Assembly: GCF_003628555.1 (NCBI RefSeq)
Contig: NZ_CP021731.1
Span: forward strand, 1 to 64,000
Direction of reading: 5' to 3'
From: Azoarcus sp. DN11
GTDB lineage: Bacteria > Pseudomonadota > Gammaproteobacteria > Burkholderiales > Rhodocyclaceae
DNA length: 64,000 nucleotides
The notes below the pieces were generated by a model, which worked only from the letters and a program-made list of their open reading frames with translations, made no database searches and was not told the origin of the DNA. Positions 19,220 through 28,807 of the stretch are shown here, piece after piece. The stretch's first letter is position 1; every line of letters starts with the position of its first letter. The translations under genes and the position numbers were made by a program.

Positions 19220-22111
19220 TCAGGCGGCCGCGCGCGAGCGCGCGCGGGCGAGGTAGTCGGCGAACTCTTCCGGCGGCATCGGGCGGCCGAAATGGTAGCC
19301 CTGGGCTTCGTCGCAGTTCAGGCGGCGGAGCTGCTCGACCAGGTCTCCACGTTCGACGCCTTCCGCGATCGTGCCGAGCCCCAGGCTGTGCGCCATCTGC
19401 ACGATGGCGAGCACCAGCGCGTGGCTGTCGGCATTCGTGTCCATGTCGCGCACGAAGGACTGGTCGATCTTCAGCTTGTCGAAGGCGAAACGCTTCAGAT
19501 AGGCGAGGTTGGAGTAGCCGGTGCCGAAATCGTCGATCGACAGCCGCAGTCCGAGCGACTTGAGGCGCGTCACGGCCTGCGACACGGCGTCGACGTCGCC
19601 GATCAGGATCGATTCGGTCAGTTCGAGCTCGAGGAGCGCCGGGTCCAGTCCGCTTTCGGCCAGCGCGTCCGCGACCGTACCCACGAGGTCGCCGTGGCGG
19701 AACTGCACGACCGACAGGTTCACCGCGACCACGACCGGCGGCAGCCCCGCCTGCTGCCAGGCGGCGGCCTGTCGACAGGCTTCGCGCAGCACCCAGGCGC
19801 CGATGGGCACGATCAGGCCGCTGTCTTCGGCGAGCGGAATGAAGCGCACGGGCGAGACGAGCCCCAGTTCGGGCTGTTGCCAGCGGATGAGGGCTTCCGC
19901 CCCGATGACGGTTCCGCTGCGCAGGTCGAGCTGCGGCTGGTAGTGCAACCTCAGTTCCATGCGCTCTATGGCCTTGTGCAGCTTGCCCAGCAGGCGCATG
20001 CGTTCGAGCGCGTCGGCCTGCATGCTGGCGTCGAAGAAGCGGTAGGCGTTGCGCCCGGCCGCCTTGGCGACGTAGGTCGCGGTATCGGCGTTCTTGAACA
20101 GCGTGTCGAAATCGCGCCCGTCGCGCGGGAACACCGAAATGCCGACCGAGACGGTGCTCACCAGCTCGTGCACCTCGACCGCCACCGGACGGGCGAACTC
20201 GACCAGTACCTGCCGCGCCAGCGCCGCGGGTACGGCATCGTCATCGACGTCCTCGATCAGGATCAGGAACTCGTCGCCGCCGAATCGGCAGCAGCGGCGC
20301 TCGTCCGCGGCCAGCTTGCGCACGCGCGCACCGATCTCGCGCAGCAGGGCATCGCCGACGACGTGGCCGAGCGTGTCGTTGATCACCTTGAAGTTGTCGA
20401 GGTCGAGATAGACGAGCGCGCACGCACGCCCCTGCAGCGCGGCGCGTTGCAGCGCGCTGAGCACGTGCTGCTCGAACTGCAGCTTGTTGGGCAAGCCGGT
20501 GAGCTGGTCGTAATGCGCCAGATGCTCGATGCGTGCGATCGACGCCTTGCGTTCGGTGATGTCGCGCACGAAGCAGAAATGGCACGGCTCCAGCGCGTGG
20601 GTCACGTAATTGACGCTGACCTCGACGTCGCGAATGCTGCCATCGGCGCGCCGCCAGCGGCTGTCGAAACGTGCCGACCCGGCCGCGGCGATATCCTGCA
20701 TGAAGGCCCGCAGCCGCGTCGCGTCGAATTCCGCCTCGACGTCGAAAATGCGCATCGCCAGCAGCCGCTCGCGCGGATAGCCGCTCAGCTCGCAGGTCGC
20801 GTCATTCACCTCCAGGAAGCGGCCATCCGGCGCGATCACGACGAGCGCGTCCATCGAGGTGCGGATCATCAGCCCGTAGCGCGCCTCGGCGCGACGCAGT
20901 TCGGTGATGTCGGTGAAGATCGCGCCCGTGCCGGTGACCTTGCCCTCGTCGTCGAACACCGGGAAGCGCACGGTCTCGAAGCTGCGCTCGGCCGCGACGC
21001 CGCGGATCGGCTCGACCATCACCAGCGGCGCACCGCTCGCGCGCACCTGCCGGTCGTTGTGATCGAGCGCGCGCGCCGCGTCCTCGGGCAGCAGGTCGAA
21101 CACCGTCTCGCCGAGCACTTCTTCGCGCGACCGCCCGAAGAAGTGTTCGAACGCCCGGTTGACCAGGGTGTATCGCCCCTCGAGATCCTTCAGCAGGGTG
21201 ATCGAGGGCGAGTTCTCGATGAACGCGGTATTCAGCGCCTGGCTCGCGCGCAGCCGGGCCGTGCGCTCGGCGACCTCGGATTCGAGGTTGCGCTGGTGCT
21301 GGCGCAGTTCGCGGAACAGCAGGTTGAACGGCTTGATCAGGCCGGTGACCAGCACCGCACGGTAGATGAACCAGGTCGATATGCCGAGAAGATAGTGCCC
21401 GATCTCGTTGGCCGCGCCGAAGACGCTCACGTAGCGGGTGAAGGCGAGCTCGCTGAGCGCGCCGCAGAGCAGCGACAACATCAGCAGCCGGACGACGACG
21501 TCGTCGAAACGGGCGCGCTCGCGGTACAGCACGGCCGCGGCCGCGACGAAGATGCCGACGATGACGTACTCGCTGACGACCTTGAACGGCGTGAGCCCCT
21601 GACCCTCGACGAAGCAATCGGGGAAATATCCGGCGAAGATGACGCCGCCGAGCAGCGTGCCGACGCTCGCATAGGCACCCGCGAGGATGCCCGGACGCAT
21701 CCGGATGCGGAGCGTGAGCGCGGCAAACAGGAAGGAAGCGCTCTCGAGGTAGCGGAACGCGATCCACAGCTGGGTGGGCAGGTTCGCGCCCTGCCCGGGA
21801 AATATCCCCAGCCCCTTGTAGGTCAGCGCATGCAGTAGTTCCAGCGCCGCGACGGTCAGCGACGAGATGCCGATGATGCGCAGGAAGTTGCTCGCACTCC
21901 AGCGGCGCGTATGCCAGGCGAGGACGAACACCGCGCCCAGGACGATGACGCGGAGGATCTCGATGACGCTGTGGAACAGCACGTAGTCGCGCTTCGCCAC
22001 CGCATGCAGCAGGCCGATCGCGAGCGCGAGCCCGAGCAGCTGCGGCAGACCCGGCATGCGGTTGTCGCCGGAAGGGAGGGAAGCGTCTGGCCTCGGGCTG
22101 ATCACGGTCAT
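19220..22111 (-). CDS. MASE3-PAS-PAS-GGDEF-EAL c-di-GMP protein
   Basis: 963 residues, membrane bound. The first 255 residues hold about seven membrane segments with the MASE3 signature (YVLFHSVIE; LELLHALTYKGLG; NLPTQLWIAFRYLES). A coiled region is followed by two PAS domains (about 320-430 and 440-555), GGDEF (FGGDEF near 608) and EAL (EALIRW near 740, then ELTES, IDDFGTGYS, KIDQSFV, AEGVE). Both catalytic motifs are complete; the RxxD inhibitory site in front of GGDEF is missing (ADER instead), so the cyclase may lack product inhibition or serve as regulator of the phosphodiesterase. ATG 22111 (MTVISPRPD) is preferred; an upstream frame extends to 22201 but overlaps nothing useful. Confidence 0.9.
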   Translation of the reverse strand: MTVISPRPDASLPSGDNRMPGLPQLLGLALAIGLLHAVAKRDYVLFHSVIEILRVIVLGAVFVLAWHTRRWSASNFLRIIGISSLTVAALELLHALTYKGLGIFPGQGANLPTQLWIAFRYLESASFLFAALTLRIRMRPGILAGAYASVGTLLGGVIFAGYFPDCFVEGQGLTPFKVVSEYVIVGIFVAAAAVLYRERARFDDVVVRLLMLSLLCGALSELAFTRYVSVFGAANEIGHYLLGISTWFIYRAVLVTGLIKPFNLLFRELRQHQRNLESEVAERTARLRASQALNTAFIENSPSITLLKDLEGRYTLVNRAFEHFFGRSREEVLGETVFDLLPEDAARALDHNDRQVRASGAPLVMVEPIRGVAAERSFETVRFPVFDDEGKVTGTGAIFTDITELRRAEARYGLMIRTSMDALVVIAPDGRFLEVNDATCELSGYPRERLLAMRIFDVEAEFDATRLRAFMQDIAAAGSARFDSRWRRADGSIRDVEVSVNYVTHALEPCHFCFVRDITERKASIARIEHLAHYDQLTGLPNKLQFEQHVLSALQRAALQGRACALVYLDLDNFKVINDTLGHVVGDALLREIGARVRKLAADERRCCRFGGDEFLILIEDVDDDAVPAALARQVLVEFARPVAVEVHELVSTVSVGISVFPRDGRDFDTLFKNADTATYVAKAAGRNAYRFFDASMQADALERMRLLGKLHKAIERMELRLHYQPQLDLRSGTVIGAEALIRWQQPELGLVSPVRFIPLAEDSGLIVPIGAWVLREACRQAAAWQQAGLPPVVVAVNLSVVQFRHGDLVGTVADALAESGLDPALLELELTESILIGDVDAVSQAVTRLKSLGLRLSIDDFGTGYSNLAYLKRFAFDKLKIDQSFVRDMDTNADSHALVLAIVQMAHSLGLGTIAEGVERGDLVEQLRRLNCDEAQGYHFGRPMPPEEFADYLARARSRAAA

Positions 22112-22267
22112 GTACCGTCGGGTAATGGCACCGATGATGCCGCGCAAATATGCGCATCTTACCAGCAGCATGGAGCGTGCGCGGCAGCGCCCGGGCGCCA
22201 CGACGGGCGATCAGGGCGTACCGGCATGCCGGCGAAAACTCGCGGCCCCGCCGCGAGCGCGAGAGGA

Positions 22268-22298
22268 TTGACGCGGCCCCCGCGGTCCGGGCTATAAT
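22268..22298 (+). promoter_or_regulatory. Promoter of tRNA-Leu
   Basis: TTGACG at 22268-22273 and a perfect TATAAT at 22293-22298 with a 19-bp spacer, about 58 bp before the mature tRNA. The GC-rich region just after the -10 resembles the discriminator of stable RNA promoters. Confidence 0.7.
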
Positions 22299-22356
22299 CC
22301 GCGCCCTTTCGTGTTCTTCGCGGACGGCTCCCGGGCCTGTGCGCGAAGGCGGCGAA

Positions 22357-22441
22357 GCCTTGGTGGTGAAATTGGTAGACACGCTATCTTGAGGGGGTAG
22401 TGGCGAAAGCCGTGCGAGTTCGAGTCTCGCCCAAGGCACCA
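22357..22441 (+). tRNA. tRNA-Leu (anticodon GAG)
   Basis: 85 nt. The acceptor arms GCCTTGG and CCAAGGC pair perfectly and CCA is encoded (22438-22441 reads ACCA, with the discriminator A). The anticodon stem CTATC/GGTAG encloses the loop TTGAGGG, giving anticodon GAG (reads CUC and CUU). A long variable arm (TGGCGAAAGCC) marks it as class II, as expected for leucine, and the T arm contains GTTCGAGTC. Confidence 0.95.
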
Positions 22442-22457
22442 TAAAGCAGTCCGACAG

Positions 22458-22491
22458 AGGCCGGCAATCCCAAGAGGGTTCTGGCCTTTTT
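22458..22491 (+). terminator. Terminator after tRNA-Leu
   Basis: The AGGCC of AGGCCGGCAATCCC (from 22458) pairs with the GGCCT before the T run, and CCC/GGG extends the stem with a small bulge. TTTTT follows at 22487-22491. A rho-independent terminator for the tRNA transcript. Confidence 0.7.
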
Positions 22492-22641
22492 CACGTCCAC
22501 GGCCGACACCGGCGTCAAATCCATTCGTCACGTCCCGGTGCCGGCCACGAGCCGCACCCGACCTTTAGATTTCTTAATTCGGGCCTTGGCGGCTTGCTGC
22601 TAGATTACGTCCGCGCAGCCCCGATGCCGGGTGGGATTTCC

Positions 22642-24372
22642 ATGATCAAAGACCTGTTGTTTTACCCACGCCAAGTGGTCGAGGCCGGCGGCAACCGCTG
22701 GGACTGGGCACTGCTGCCGCTCGTGCTGGCGGCGCTGGTGCTGGTGGCCTACGGCGCGCAACAGATGGCTCGCCCCTACCAGATCGGCGAGGCGATCCCC
22801 CTCAGCCTGTCACCGGCCGTGCTGCCCTACTACCTGCTGCGCACCACGCTGCGGATGTTCATTGCGCTGGCGGCCTCGATGGTCTTCAGCTGCGTCTTCG
22901 CCGCCCTCGCATCGAAGTATCGCGCCGCCGAGAAAGTGCTGGTGCCCCTGCTCGACATCCTGCAGTCGATCCCGGTGCTGGGCTTCCTGTCGATCACGGT
23001 CACGGGTTTCATCGCGCTCTTTCCGGGCAACCTCCTCGGGGTGGAGTGCGCGGCGATTTTCGCCATCTTCACTTCCCAGGCGTGGAACATGGCCTTCTCC
23101 GCGTACCAGGGCTTCCGCACCGTGCCGACGGAGCTGGCCGAGGCGGCGAGGGTGTTCCAGCTGTCGCCGTGGCAGCGCTTCTGGCGGCTCGAGTTGCCGT
23201 ACGCGATGCCCGGACTGCTGTGGAACATGATGATGTCGATGTCGGGCGGCTGGTTCTTCGTCGTTGCCTCGGAAGCCATCTCGGTGTCGAACCAGAGCAT
23301 CAAGCTGCCCGGCATCGGCTCCTATATCGCGCTGGCGATCGAGGCGCGCGACCTTCACGCGATCGCGTGGGCGATCGGCGCGATGCTGGTCGGCGTGCTG
23401 CTCTACGATCAGTTGTTCTTCCGCCCGCTGCTGGCCTGGGCCGACAAGTTCCGCTTCGAGGAGACCGGCAGCGACACCGCCCAGGACTCCTGGCTGCTCA
23501 CCTGGCTGCGCCGCACCGAGCGCATCCAGGGCCTGGTGACGCTGTTCGTCACCCTGCTGGAACGCTCGCTGGCCATGTTTCGCCTCCCCTACGACGGCAC
23601 CTCGATCCGCGCCCGGCCGCGCCTGCGCAGCGCGGCGCCCGAGCGCATCGGGGATGCGGTGATCGCCGCCGCGGTGTTCTACGCCGTGTGGTCGCTCCTG
23701 CGCTTCATTCACTCCGAAGTGGGCTGGGGGGAAGCGGGGTACGTCTTCGTGCTCGGCCTGTACACGCTGACGCGCGTGGTCGTGCTGATGCTGCTGGCGG
23801 CCCTCGTGTGGGTGCCGATCGGGGTCTGGATCGGCCTCAATCCGCGCTTCGCGGAGCGGGTCCAGGCGATCGCGCAGTTCCTCGCGGCCTTTCCGGCCAA
23901 CCTGATGTTCCCGGTGGCGGTGCTGGGGATCGTGCACTTCAAGCTCAATCCGGACGTGTGGCTGTCGCCGCTGATGATCCTGGGCACGCAGTGGTATCTG
24001 CTGTTCAACGTCATCGCCGGCGCAACCACCATTCCGACCGAGCTGCGCTACGCGGCGCAGAATGTCGGCCTCACGGGCTGGCTCAAGTGGCGCCGCTACC
24101 TGCTGCCGGCGATTTTCCCGAGCTTCGTCACCGGCGCCATCACCGCCAGCGGCGGTTCGTGGAACGCCAGCATCGTGGCCGAGTACGTGAGCTGGGGCGA
24201 CACCACCCTCAAGGCCCACGGCCTCGGCAGCTATATCGCGGAAATGACGGCCGCGGGCGACTTCCCGCGCATCGCGCTGGGCATCGGCGTGATGTGCGTG
24301 TTCGTCATGGGTTTCAACCACTTCGTCTGGCGCCGTCTGTACCGCATGGCCGAGGACCGCATGCATTTCTGA
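22642..24372 (+). CDS. ABC transporter permease, two fused permease domains
   Basis: 576 residues with two BPD_transp_1 units in one chain. The first covers about 55-270, with an EAA-like loop (LAEAARVFQLSPWQRFWRLE). The second covers about 355-570, with LRYAAQNVGLTGWLKWRRYL. This is typical of NitT/TauT (nitrate, sulfonate, taurine) importers, but here one polypeptide supplies both halves of the channel. ATG 22642 follows GTGGGA and begins MIKDLLFYPRQV; earlier in-frame starts are possible. The ATPase gene follows after 9 bp. No substrate-binding protein is encoded nearby, so the substrate is unknown. Confidence 0.85.
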   Translation: MIKDLLFYPRQVVEAGGNRWDWALLPLVLAALVLVAYGAQQMARPYQIGEAIPLSLSPAVLPYYLLRTTLRMFIALAASMVFSCVFAALASKYRAAEKVLVPLLDILQSIPVLGFLSITVTGFIALFPGNLLGVECAAIFAIFTSQAWNMAFSAYQGFRTVPTELAEAARVFQLSPWQRFWRLELPYAMPGLLWNMMMSMSGGWFFVVASEAISVSNQSIKLPGIGSYIALAIEARDLHAIAWAIGAMLVGVLLYDQLFFRPLLAWADKFRFEETGSDTAQDSWLLTWLRRTERIQGLVTLFVTLLERSLAMFRLPYDGTSIRARPRLRSAAPERIGDAVIAAAVFYAVWSLLRFIHSEVGWGEAGYVFVLGLYTLTRVVVLMLLAALVWVPIGVWIGLNPRFAERVQAIAQFLAAFPANLMFPVAVLGIVHFKLNPDVWLSPLMILGTQWYLLFNVIAGATTIPTELRYAAQNVGLTGWLKWRRYLLPAIFPSFVTGAITASGGSWNASIVAEYVSWGDTTLKAHGLGSYIAEMTAAGDFPRIALGIGVMCVFVMGFNHFVWRRLYRMAEDRMHF

Positions 24373-24381
24373 GGAGCACCG

Positions 24382-25701
24382 ATGGCTACCCCGATCGTCG
24401 AACTCAAATCCGTCGGCAAGTCCTTCCATTCCGCCGACGGCAGCGCCCGCGCCGTGCTCGAAGGGGTCGATTTCACGCTGCGCGAAGGCGAGATCGTGGC
24501 CCTGTTGGGCCAGTCCGGTTCCGGCAAGTCCACGCTGCTGCGCATCATGGCCGGTCTCATCCGCGCCGACAGAGGCGAGGTGCTGTACCGCGGCCTGCCG
24601 CTCCACGGGCCAGCGCGCGGGGTGAGCATGGTGTTCCAGTCCTTCGCGCTGTTCCCGTGGCTGACGGTGCAGAAGAATGTCGAACTGGGCCTCGAAGCCC
24701 GCGGCATGGACCCGGCCGAACGCGCCCGGCGGGCGAAAGCGGCGATCGAGCTGATCGGGCTGTCCGGCTTCGAAGGGGCGCTGCCACGCGAGCTCTCCGG
24801 CGGCATGCGCCAGCGCGTCGGGATTGCCCGCGCCCTAGTGCTGGAACCGGAGGTGCTGCTGATGGACGAAGCCTTTTCGGCCCTCGATGTGCTCACCGGC
24901 GAGCGCCTGCGGGAAGACATTCTCGGCCTGTGGGAAAGCGGCCAGATGCCCACCAAGGCGATCCTGGTGGTGTCCCACAACATCGAAGAAGCCGTCACCA
25001 TGGCCGACCGCGTGCTGATCTTCGGCAGCAATCCGGGGCGGGTGCGGGTCGAGCTGCCCGTGAACCTCGAACGGCCGCGGGAGGTGGGCAATGCCGATCT
25101 GCGGGCCCTGGTCGATGAAGTCTATGGTCTGATGACGGCCAAGCCGGGCCGGGTCGGAAAGCCGGCCGAGAAGGAAACGCCGCTGGGCCTCGGCGACCGC
25201 CTGCCGGTGGCCGACGTCGCTCGCATCGAGGGCCTGCTCGAGCTGCTCGCCGACGAACCGTTTCATGGCCGCGCCGACTTGCCCCAGCTCGCGGAGGAGG
25301 CGGAGCTCACCGACGATGAACTGCTCGAGGCGAGCCACGCTCTCGCGCTCCTCGGCTTCGCCCATCTCGCGCACGGCGACATCACGATCACGTCGCTGGG
25401 CGAACATTACATCGGCGGCCCGAAGACCCTGCGCCAGGAGCTCTTCGGGCAACAGCTGCTTGCACACGTCCCGCTCATCGCCTACATCCGCCATGGCCTG
25501 GAACAGGACGCGAGCGGCGACCTGCCGCAGGACCTGTTCCTCAAGCTGCTGCGCTACACGCTGGACGAAGCGGAAGCCGAACGCGCCCTGCGGGTGGCGA
25601 TCGAGTGGGGGCGCTACGGCGAGGTCTTCGAATACAACTTCAACAACGGCGTCATCCATCTGCCCGAAGGCGAGGCCACTGCCGGTCAGCCGGCGCCCTG
25701 A
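24382..25701 (+). CDS. ABC transporter ATP-binding protein with C-terminal AAA-associated domain
   Basis: 439 residues. The first 240 are a NitT/TauT-type ATPase: Walker A GQSGSGKST (about 39-47), Q-loop FQSFALFPWLTV, signature LSGGMRQRVGIARAL, Walker B VLLMDEAFSALD and switch SHNIEEA. The C-terminal 170 residues (LEDEPFHGRADLP-like region onward) form an extra domain found in a subset of these ATPases (AAA_assoc_C), possibly sensory. Its start is 9 bp after the permease, so the two form an operon encoding an importer that lacks its own binding protein. Confidence 0.88.
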   Translation: MATPIVELKSVGKSFHSADGSARAVLEGVDFTLREGEIVALLGQSGSGKSTLLRIMAGLIRADRGEVLYRGLPLHGPARGVSMVFQSFALFPWLTVQKNVELGLEARGMDPAERARRAKAAIELIGLSGFEGALPRELSGGMRQRVGIARALVLEPEVLLMDEAFSALDVLTGERLREDILGLWESGQMPTKAILVVSHNIEEAVTMADRVLIFGSNPGRVRVELPVNLERPREVGNADLRALVDEVYGLMTAKPGRVGKPAEKETPLGLGDRLPVADVARIEGLLELLADEPFHGRADLPQLAEEAELTDDELLEASHALALLGFAHLAHGDITITSLGEHYIGGPKTLRQELFGQQLLAHVPLIAYIRHGLEQDASGDLPQDLFLKLLRYTLDEAEAERALRVAIEWGRYGEVFEYNFNNGVIHLPEGEATAGQPAP

Positions 25702-25740
25702 CACAGGCCCTGCTGCCGACGAATCCCGGCACGCGACCGA

Positions 25741-26829
25741 TCACGCCGCCGCGAACGCCTCCGCGACCGCGGCGCAGACGATGCACCCTTCATGGACGTT
25801 CACGCCGGCGGCGAGATGCGGATCCTCCTCCGTCGCACGCTGCCAGCCCTTGTCGGCAAGCGCGAGGACGAAGGGCAGGGTCGCGCTGTCGAGGGCGAAG
25901 GTCGACGTGCGCGCGACCGCGCCGGGCATGTTGGTCACGCAGTAATGCACGATGCCGTCGACGACGTAGGTCGGATCGGCGTGCGTCGTCGGACGGCTGC
26001 TCTCGAAGCAGCCGCCCTGGTCGATCGACACGTCCACCAGCACCGAACCGGGCTGCATGCGCGCCAGCCACTCGCGCAGCACCAGCCGGGGTGCACGCGC
26101 GCCGGGGACCAGCGCGGCGCCGATCGTGAGGTCGGCCTTCAGCACCAGCGACTCGATCGCCCCGCCGGTGGCGTGGCGGGTGCGGATGCGGCCGGCGAAG
26201 AGTTCGTCCAGCCGGCGCAGGCGGTCGAGCGAGGGGTCCGCGACGGTGACGTCGGCGCCCAGGCCGACGGCCATGCGCGCGGCGTTGTAGCCGACCACGC
26301 CGCCGCCGAGGATCGCGACGCGGGCCGGCGCGACGCCGGGCACGCCGCCGAGCAGCACGCCCGATCCGCCGCGCGGCTTTTCCAGGCAGCTCGCGCCGGC
26401 CTGGATCGCCATGCGGCCGGCAACCTCGCTCATCGGCGCGAGCAGCGGCAGGCCGCCGGACGGGCTGGTGACCGTCTCGTACGCGATCGCGGTGGCCCCG
26501 GAGGCGAGCAGCAGGCGCGTCTGCTGCGGGTCGGCGGCGAGATGGAGATAGGTGAACAGCACCTGGCCGGGGCGCAGCAGGGCGCATTCCTGCGGCTGCG
26601 GTTCCTTGACCTTGACGATCAGTTCGGCGCAGGAGAAGACCTCTTCCGCGGTGTCGGCGAGCTCGGCGCCCTCGGCGCGATAGTGCTCGTCGGGCAGGCC
26701 GATGGCGGTCCCGGCGCCTTTCTCCACCACCACCCGATGGCCGCGGGCGACGAGTTCGCGCACGCTGTGCGGCGTCGCGCCGACCCGGTATTCGTGCGTC
26801 TTGATTTCCTTCGGGATTCCGATGTGCAT
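25741..26829 (-). CDS. ald: Alanine dehydrogenase
   Basis: Reversible NAD-dependent deamination of L-alanine to pyruvate and ammonia. 362 residues. N-terminal MHIGIPKEIKTHEYRVGATP, the substrate-binding Lys in VKVKEPQ, the catalytic His in FTYLHLA, and the NAD-binding glycine loop ILGGGVVGYNAARMA (about 167-181) are all present, as is the late VVDGIVHYCVTNMPGAVART. Length is near the family norm. It is divergent from the HD-GYP gene, and a tandem 11-bp repeat (26941-26962) lies in the shared upstream region. Confidence 0.93.
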   Translation of the reverse strand: MHIGIPKEIKTHEYRVGATPHSVRELVARGHRVVVEKGAGTAIGLPDEHYRAEGAELADTAEEVFSCAELIVKVKEPQPQECALLRPGQVLFTYLHLAADPQQTRLLLASGATAIAYETVTSPSGGLPLLAPMSEVAGRMAIQAGASCLEKPRGGSGVLLGGVPGVAPARVAILGGGVVGYNAARMAVGLGADVTVADPSLDRLRRLDELFAGRIRTRHATGGAIESLVLKADLTIGAALVPGARAPRLVLREWLARMQPGSVLVDVSIDQGGCFESSRPTTHADPTYVVDGIVHYCVTNMPGAVARTSTFALDSATLPFVLALADKGWQRATEEDPHLAAGVNVHEGCIVCAAVAEAFAAA

Positions 26830-26940
26830 GAGCGTGGGTCCGCTGGAAGGCAGGCATCCCGCCTGCGGGGTGCGGCGTCCATGATGAGCGCGCAGGCGCC
26901 CGCCTGTCCATGCTGCATCACAGCACGAATGTTCCTGCCC

Positions 26941-26962
26941 AACCCGGGTAAAACCCGGGTAA
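26941..26962. repeat. Tandem 11-bp repeat with CCCGGG
   Basis: AACCCGGGTAA occurs twice head to tail at 26941-26951 and 26952-26962. Each unit has a CCCGGG palindrome. It lies between the divergent ald and HD-GYP genes and may be a regulator site. No regulator is assigned. Confidence 0.45.
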
Positions 26963-27104
26963 GTGTGGCAGTATTACAAAAGTGCTAAATGCGCGCGTCC
27001 TGAACGAGGCGGCGCGGCAATCCGCGGATTTTCATGCATACGATTGCCTGCTAGCCTGTGTCCGGTTGCACGAACAATCCGACCACCAGTCGTCAACGAA
27101 GAAA

Positions 27105-28262
27105 ATGACACTCCGGCAAGGTTTCGAACGCGTTTCGCCCACCGACATCCGCATCGGCGAGCCTCTTCCCTACGCGGTATATGACGGTTCGGGGATGCTG
27201 CTGCTGCAGGCCGGGTTCGTCATCAACACCGTGAAGCAGCGCGACGTGCTGATCGCGAACGGCTGTTTCATCAGCAACGAGGTCGCGCGGGCGCGGCCGG
27301 CACCCCCTCCGCTGCCGCTGGCCGCGGTGAGCGAGGAGCACAGCTCGTTCGAGATGTTCGACCTGCTCAAGCTGCGCTTGAAGCGCGTTTTCGACCTGTA
27401 CAGGAGCGGCAGCGTGGGCGACGAGTTCGTGCCGCGCATCGAAGGCATCGCGCTGACGATCCAGGAGGCGTGCACGCACGACACCGACTCCGCGCTCGCC
27501 AACCTGCACCTCGATTACGACAGCTCGTACGCGGTGATCCACCACCTGCAGGCAGCGATGCTGTGTGAGCTGATCGGCAAGAAGCTGGGCGTGCCGGACG
27601 AGTCGCGCCTGCCGCTGATCGAGGCGGGTCTCACGCACGACATCGGCCTGCTCGACATCCAGGACGTCCTCGACCAGCAGCTCGCGCCGCTGAGCCCGTC
27701 GCAGAAGGAGCGCATCGCGCACCATACAGTCGACACCGAATCCATCCTCGCCTCGCTGGGCGTGCACAAGAAGGCCTGGCTCGACCCGGTACGCCACCAC
27801 CATGAGCGGCTCGACGGCAGCGGCTACCCCGACGGCCGCGCGGGCGACGCGATCGACCTGCCGACGCGGGTGCTGGCGATCGCCGACATCTACAGTGCGA
27901 TGGTGCGCGACCGGCCCTACCGCAAGGCGATGGTGTCCACCGAGGCGATGCGCAAGCTGATGCTGGAACAGGGGGCGACCACCGACCGCCGCCTGATCGG
28001 CATGATGATCAAGGAGATCGGCGTGTTCCCGCCCGGTGCGACGGTGCGGCTCGCGAACGGGGAAATCGCCGTCGTGAAGAAGCGCACGGCGAATACCGCG
28101 TGCCCGCTGGTCTTTTCCTTCGTTCGCGCCGACGGCATGCCGATGCTCACGCCGGTGCAGCACGACACCGCCCGTGAGGAGTGCCGTATCGAAGGCATGG
28201 TGCCCTTTTCCAACCATCGTGGCGCGATCGCGGTGCTGCGCGGCCTGTGGCACCACCCTTGA
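27105..28262 (+). CDS. HD-GYP domain c-di-GMP phosphodiesterase
   Basis: 385 residues; ATG 27105 follows a GAAGA-rich start region. It has an N-terminal DUF3391-like or PilZ-like region (about 10-50: PTDIRIGEPLPYAVYDGSG...). The HD-GYP domain (about 130-330) follows, with the metal-binding H-D in THDIG near residue 179 and the diagnostic HHERLDGSGYPDG near 232-244. HD-GYP enzymes hydrolyse c-di-GMP to GMP or pGpG. The bacteriohemerythrin gene begins 11 bp later, which suggests a shared oxygen-linked signalling unit. Confidence 0.9.
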   Translation: MTLRQGFERVSPTDIRIGEPLPYAVYDGSGMLLLQAGFVINTVKQRDVLIANGCFISNEVARARPAPPPLPLAAVSEEHSSFEMFDLLKLRLKRVFDLYRSGSVGDEFVPRIEGIALTIQEACTHDTDSALANLHLDYDSSYAVIHHLQAAMLCELIGKKLGVPDESRLPLIEAGLTHDIGLLDIQDVLDQQLAPLSPSQKERIAHHTVDTESILASLGVHKKAWLDPVRHHHERLDGSGYPDGRAGDAIDLPTRVLAIADIYSAMVRDRPYRKAMVSTEAMRKLMLEQGATTDRRLIGMMIKEIGVFPPGATVRLANGEIAVVKKRTANTACPLVFSFVRADGMPMLTPVQHDTAREECRIEGMVPFSNHRGAIAVLRGLWHHP

Positions 28263-28273
28263 GGACGACACCG

Positions 28274-28684
28274 ATGAAGCGCTTCGAGTGGAAGGTCGAG
28301 TATTCGGTCGATGACGCCGAAATCGACCGCCAGCACGCGGAAATGATCGCGATCCTCAACGAACTCGCCGACCAGTTGCACGGCGAAGGCCCGTCGGACG
28401 GTGCGCGCCGCGTGTTCGACCACCTCGCGCATTACGTGACGACGCATTTCGCCTACGAGGAAGGACGTATCACGCAGGCCGGCTACCCGGACGAGCGGAT
28501 CGCCGAGCACCAGGTCGAGCACAATGCGATCCTGCGTCAGCTGCAGGGTTTCGAGCGCGTGTTCGAAAGCGGCGACACCGCGGCGCTGCAGGAGATGATG
28601 CCGTTCCTGTATGGCGAATGGCTGATCCACCACATCTGCGGCACCGACAAGGAGTACGTGCCCTGGCTCACGGGCAGCCGCTGA
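28274..28684 (+). CDS. Bacteriohemerythrin
   Basis: Small di-iron oxygen-binding protein, 136 residues. The expected metal ligands are visible: H21 (IDRQH), H58 and E62 (THFAYEE), H79 and H83 (EHQVEH), H120 and D125 (IHHICGTDKEY). It is likely soluble and acts as oxygen carrier or sensor. It is translationally close (11 bp) to the HD-GYP gene and followed by a haem-containing GGDEF protein, which supports a role in oxygen-responsive c-di-GMP control. Confidence 0.92.
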   Translation: MKRFEWKVEYSVDDAEIDRQHAEMIAILNELADQLHGEGPSDGARRVFDHLAHYVTTHFAYEEGRITQAGYPDERIAEHQVEHNAILRQLQGFERVFESGDTAALQEMMPFLYGEWLIHHICGTDKEYVPWLTGSR

Positions 28685-28807
28685 CGCGGGTTCCGGCCGG
28701 CACCCAAAACGGGCAGTGGCGCCGCGCGGTGAAATCCGCGCGCTCATGACAATCCGATTGCACGGAGACTAGAATGGACCGGTGACCATCGCGCGGCTCC
28801 TATCGCC

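Noticed and set aside
19181..21838. Long plus-strand frame opposite the GGDEF-EAL gene
   Set aside because: Antisense of a clear MASE3-PAS-GGDEF-EAL protein; no recognisable domain.
22357..22441. tRNA-Leu as integration site of a mobile element
   Set aside because: No direct copy of its 3' end was seen downstream, and the neighbouring genes look like core or metabolic genes.
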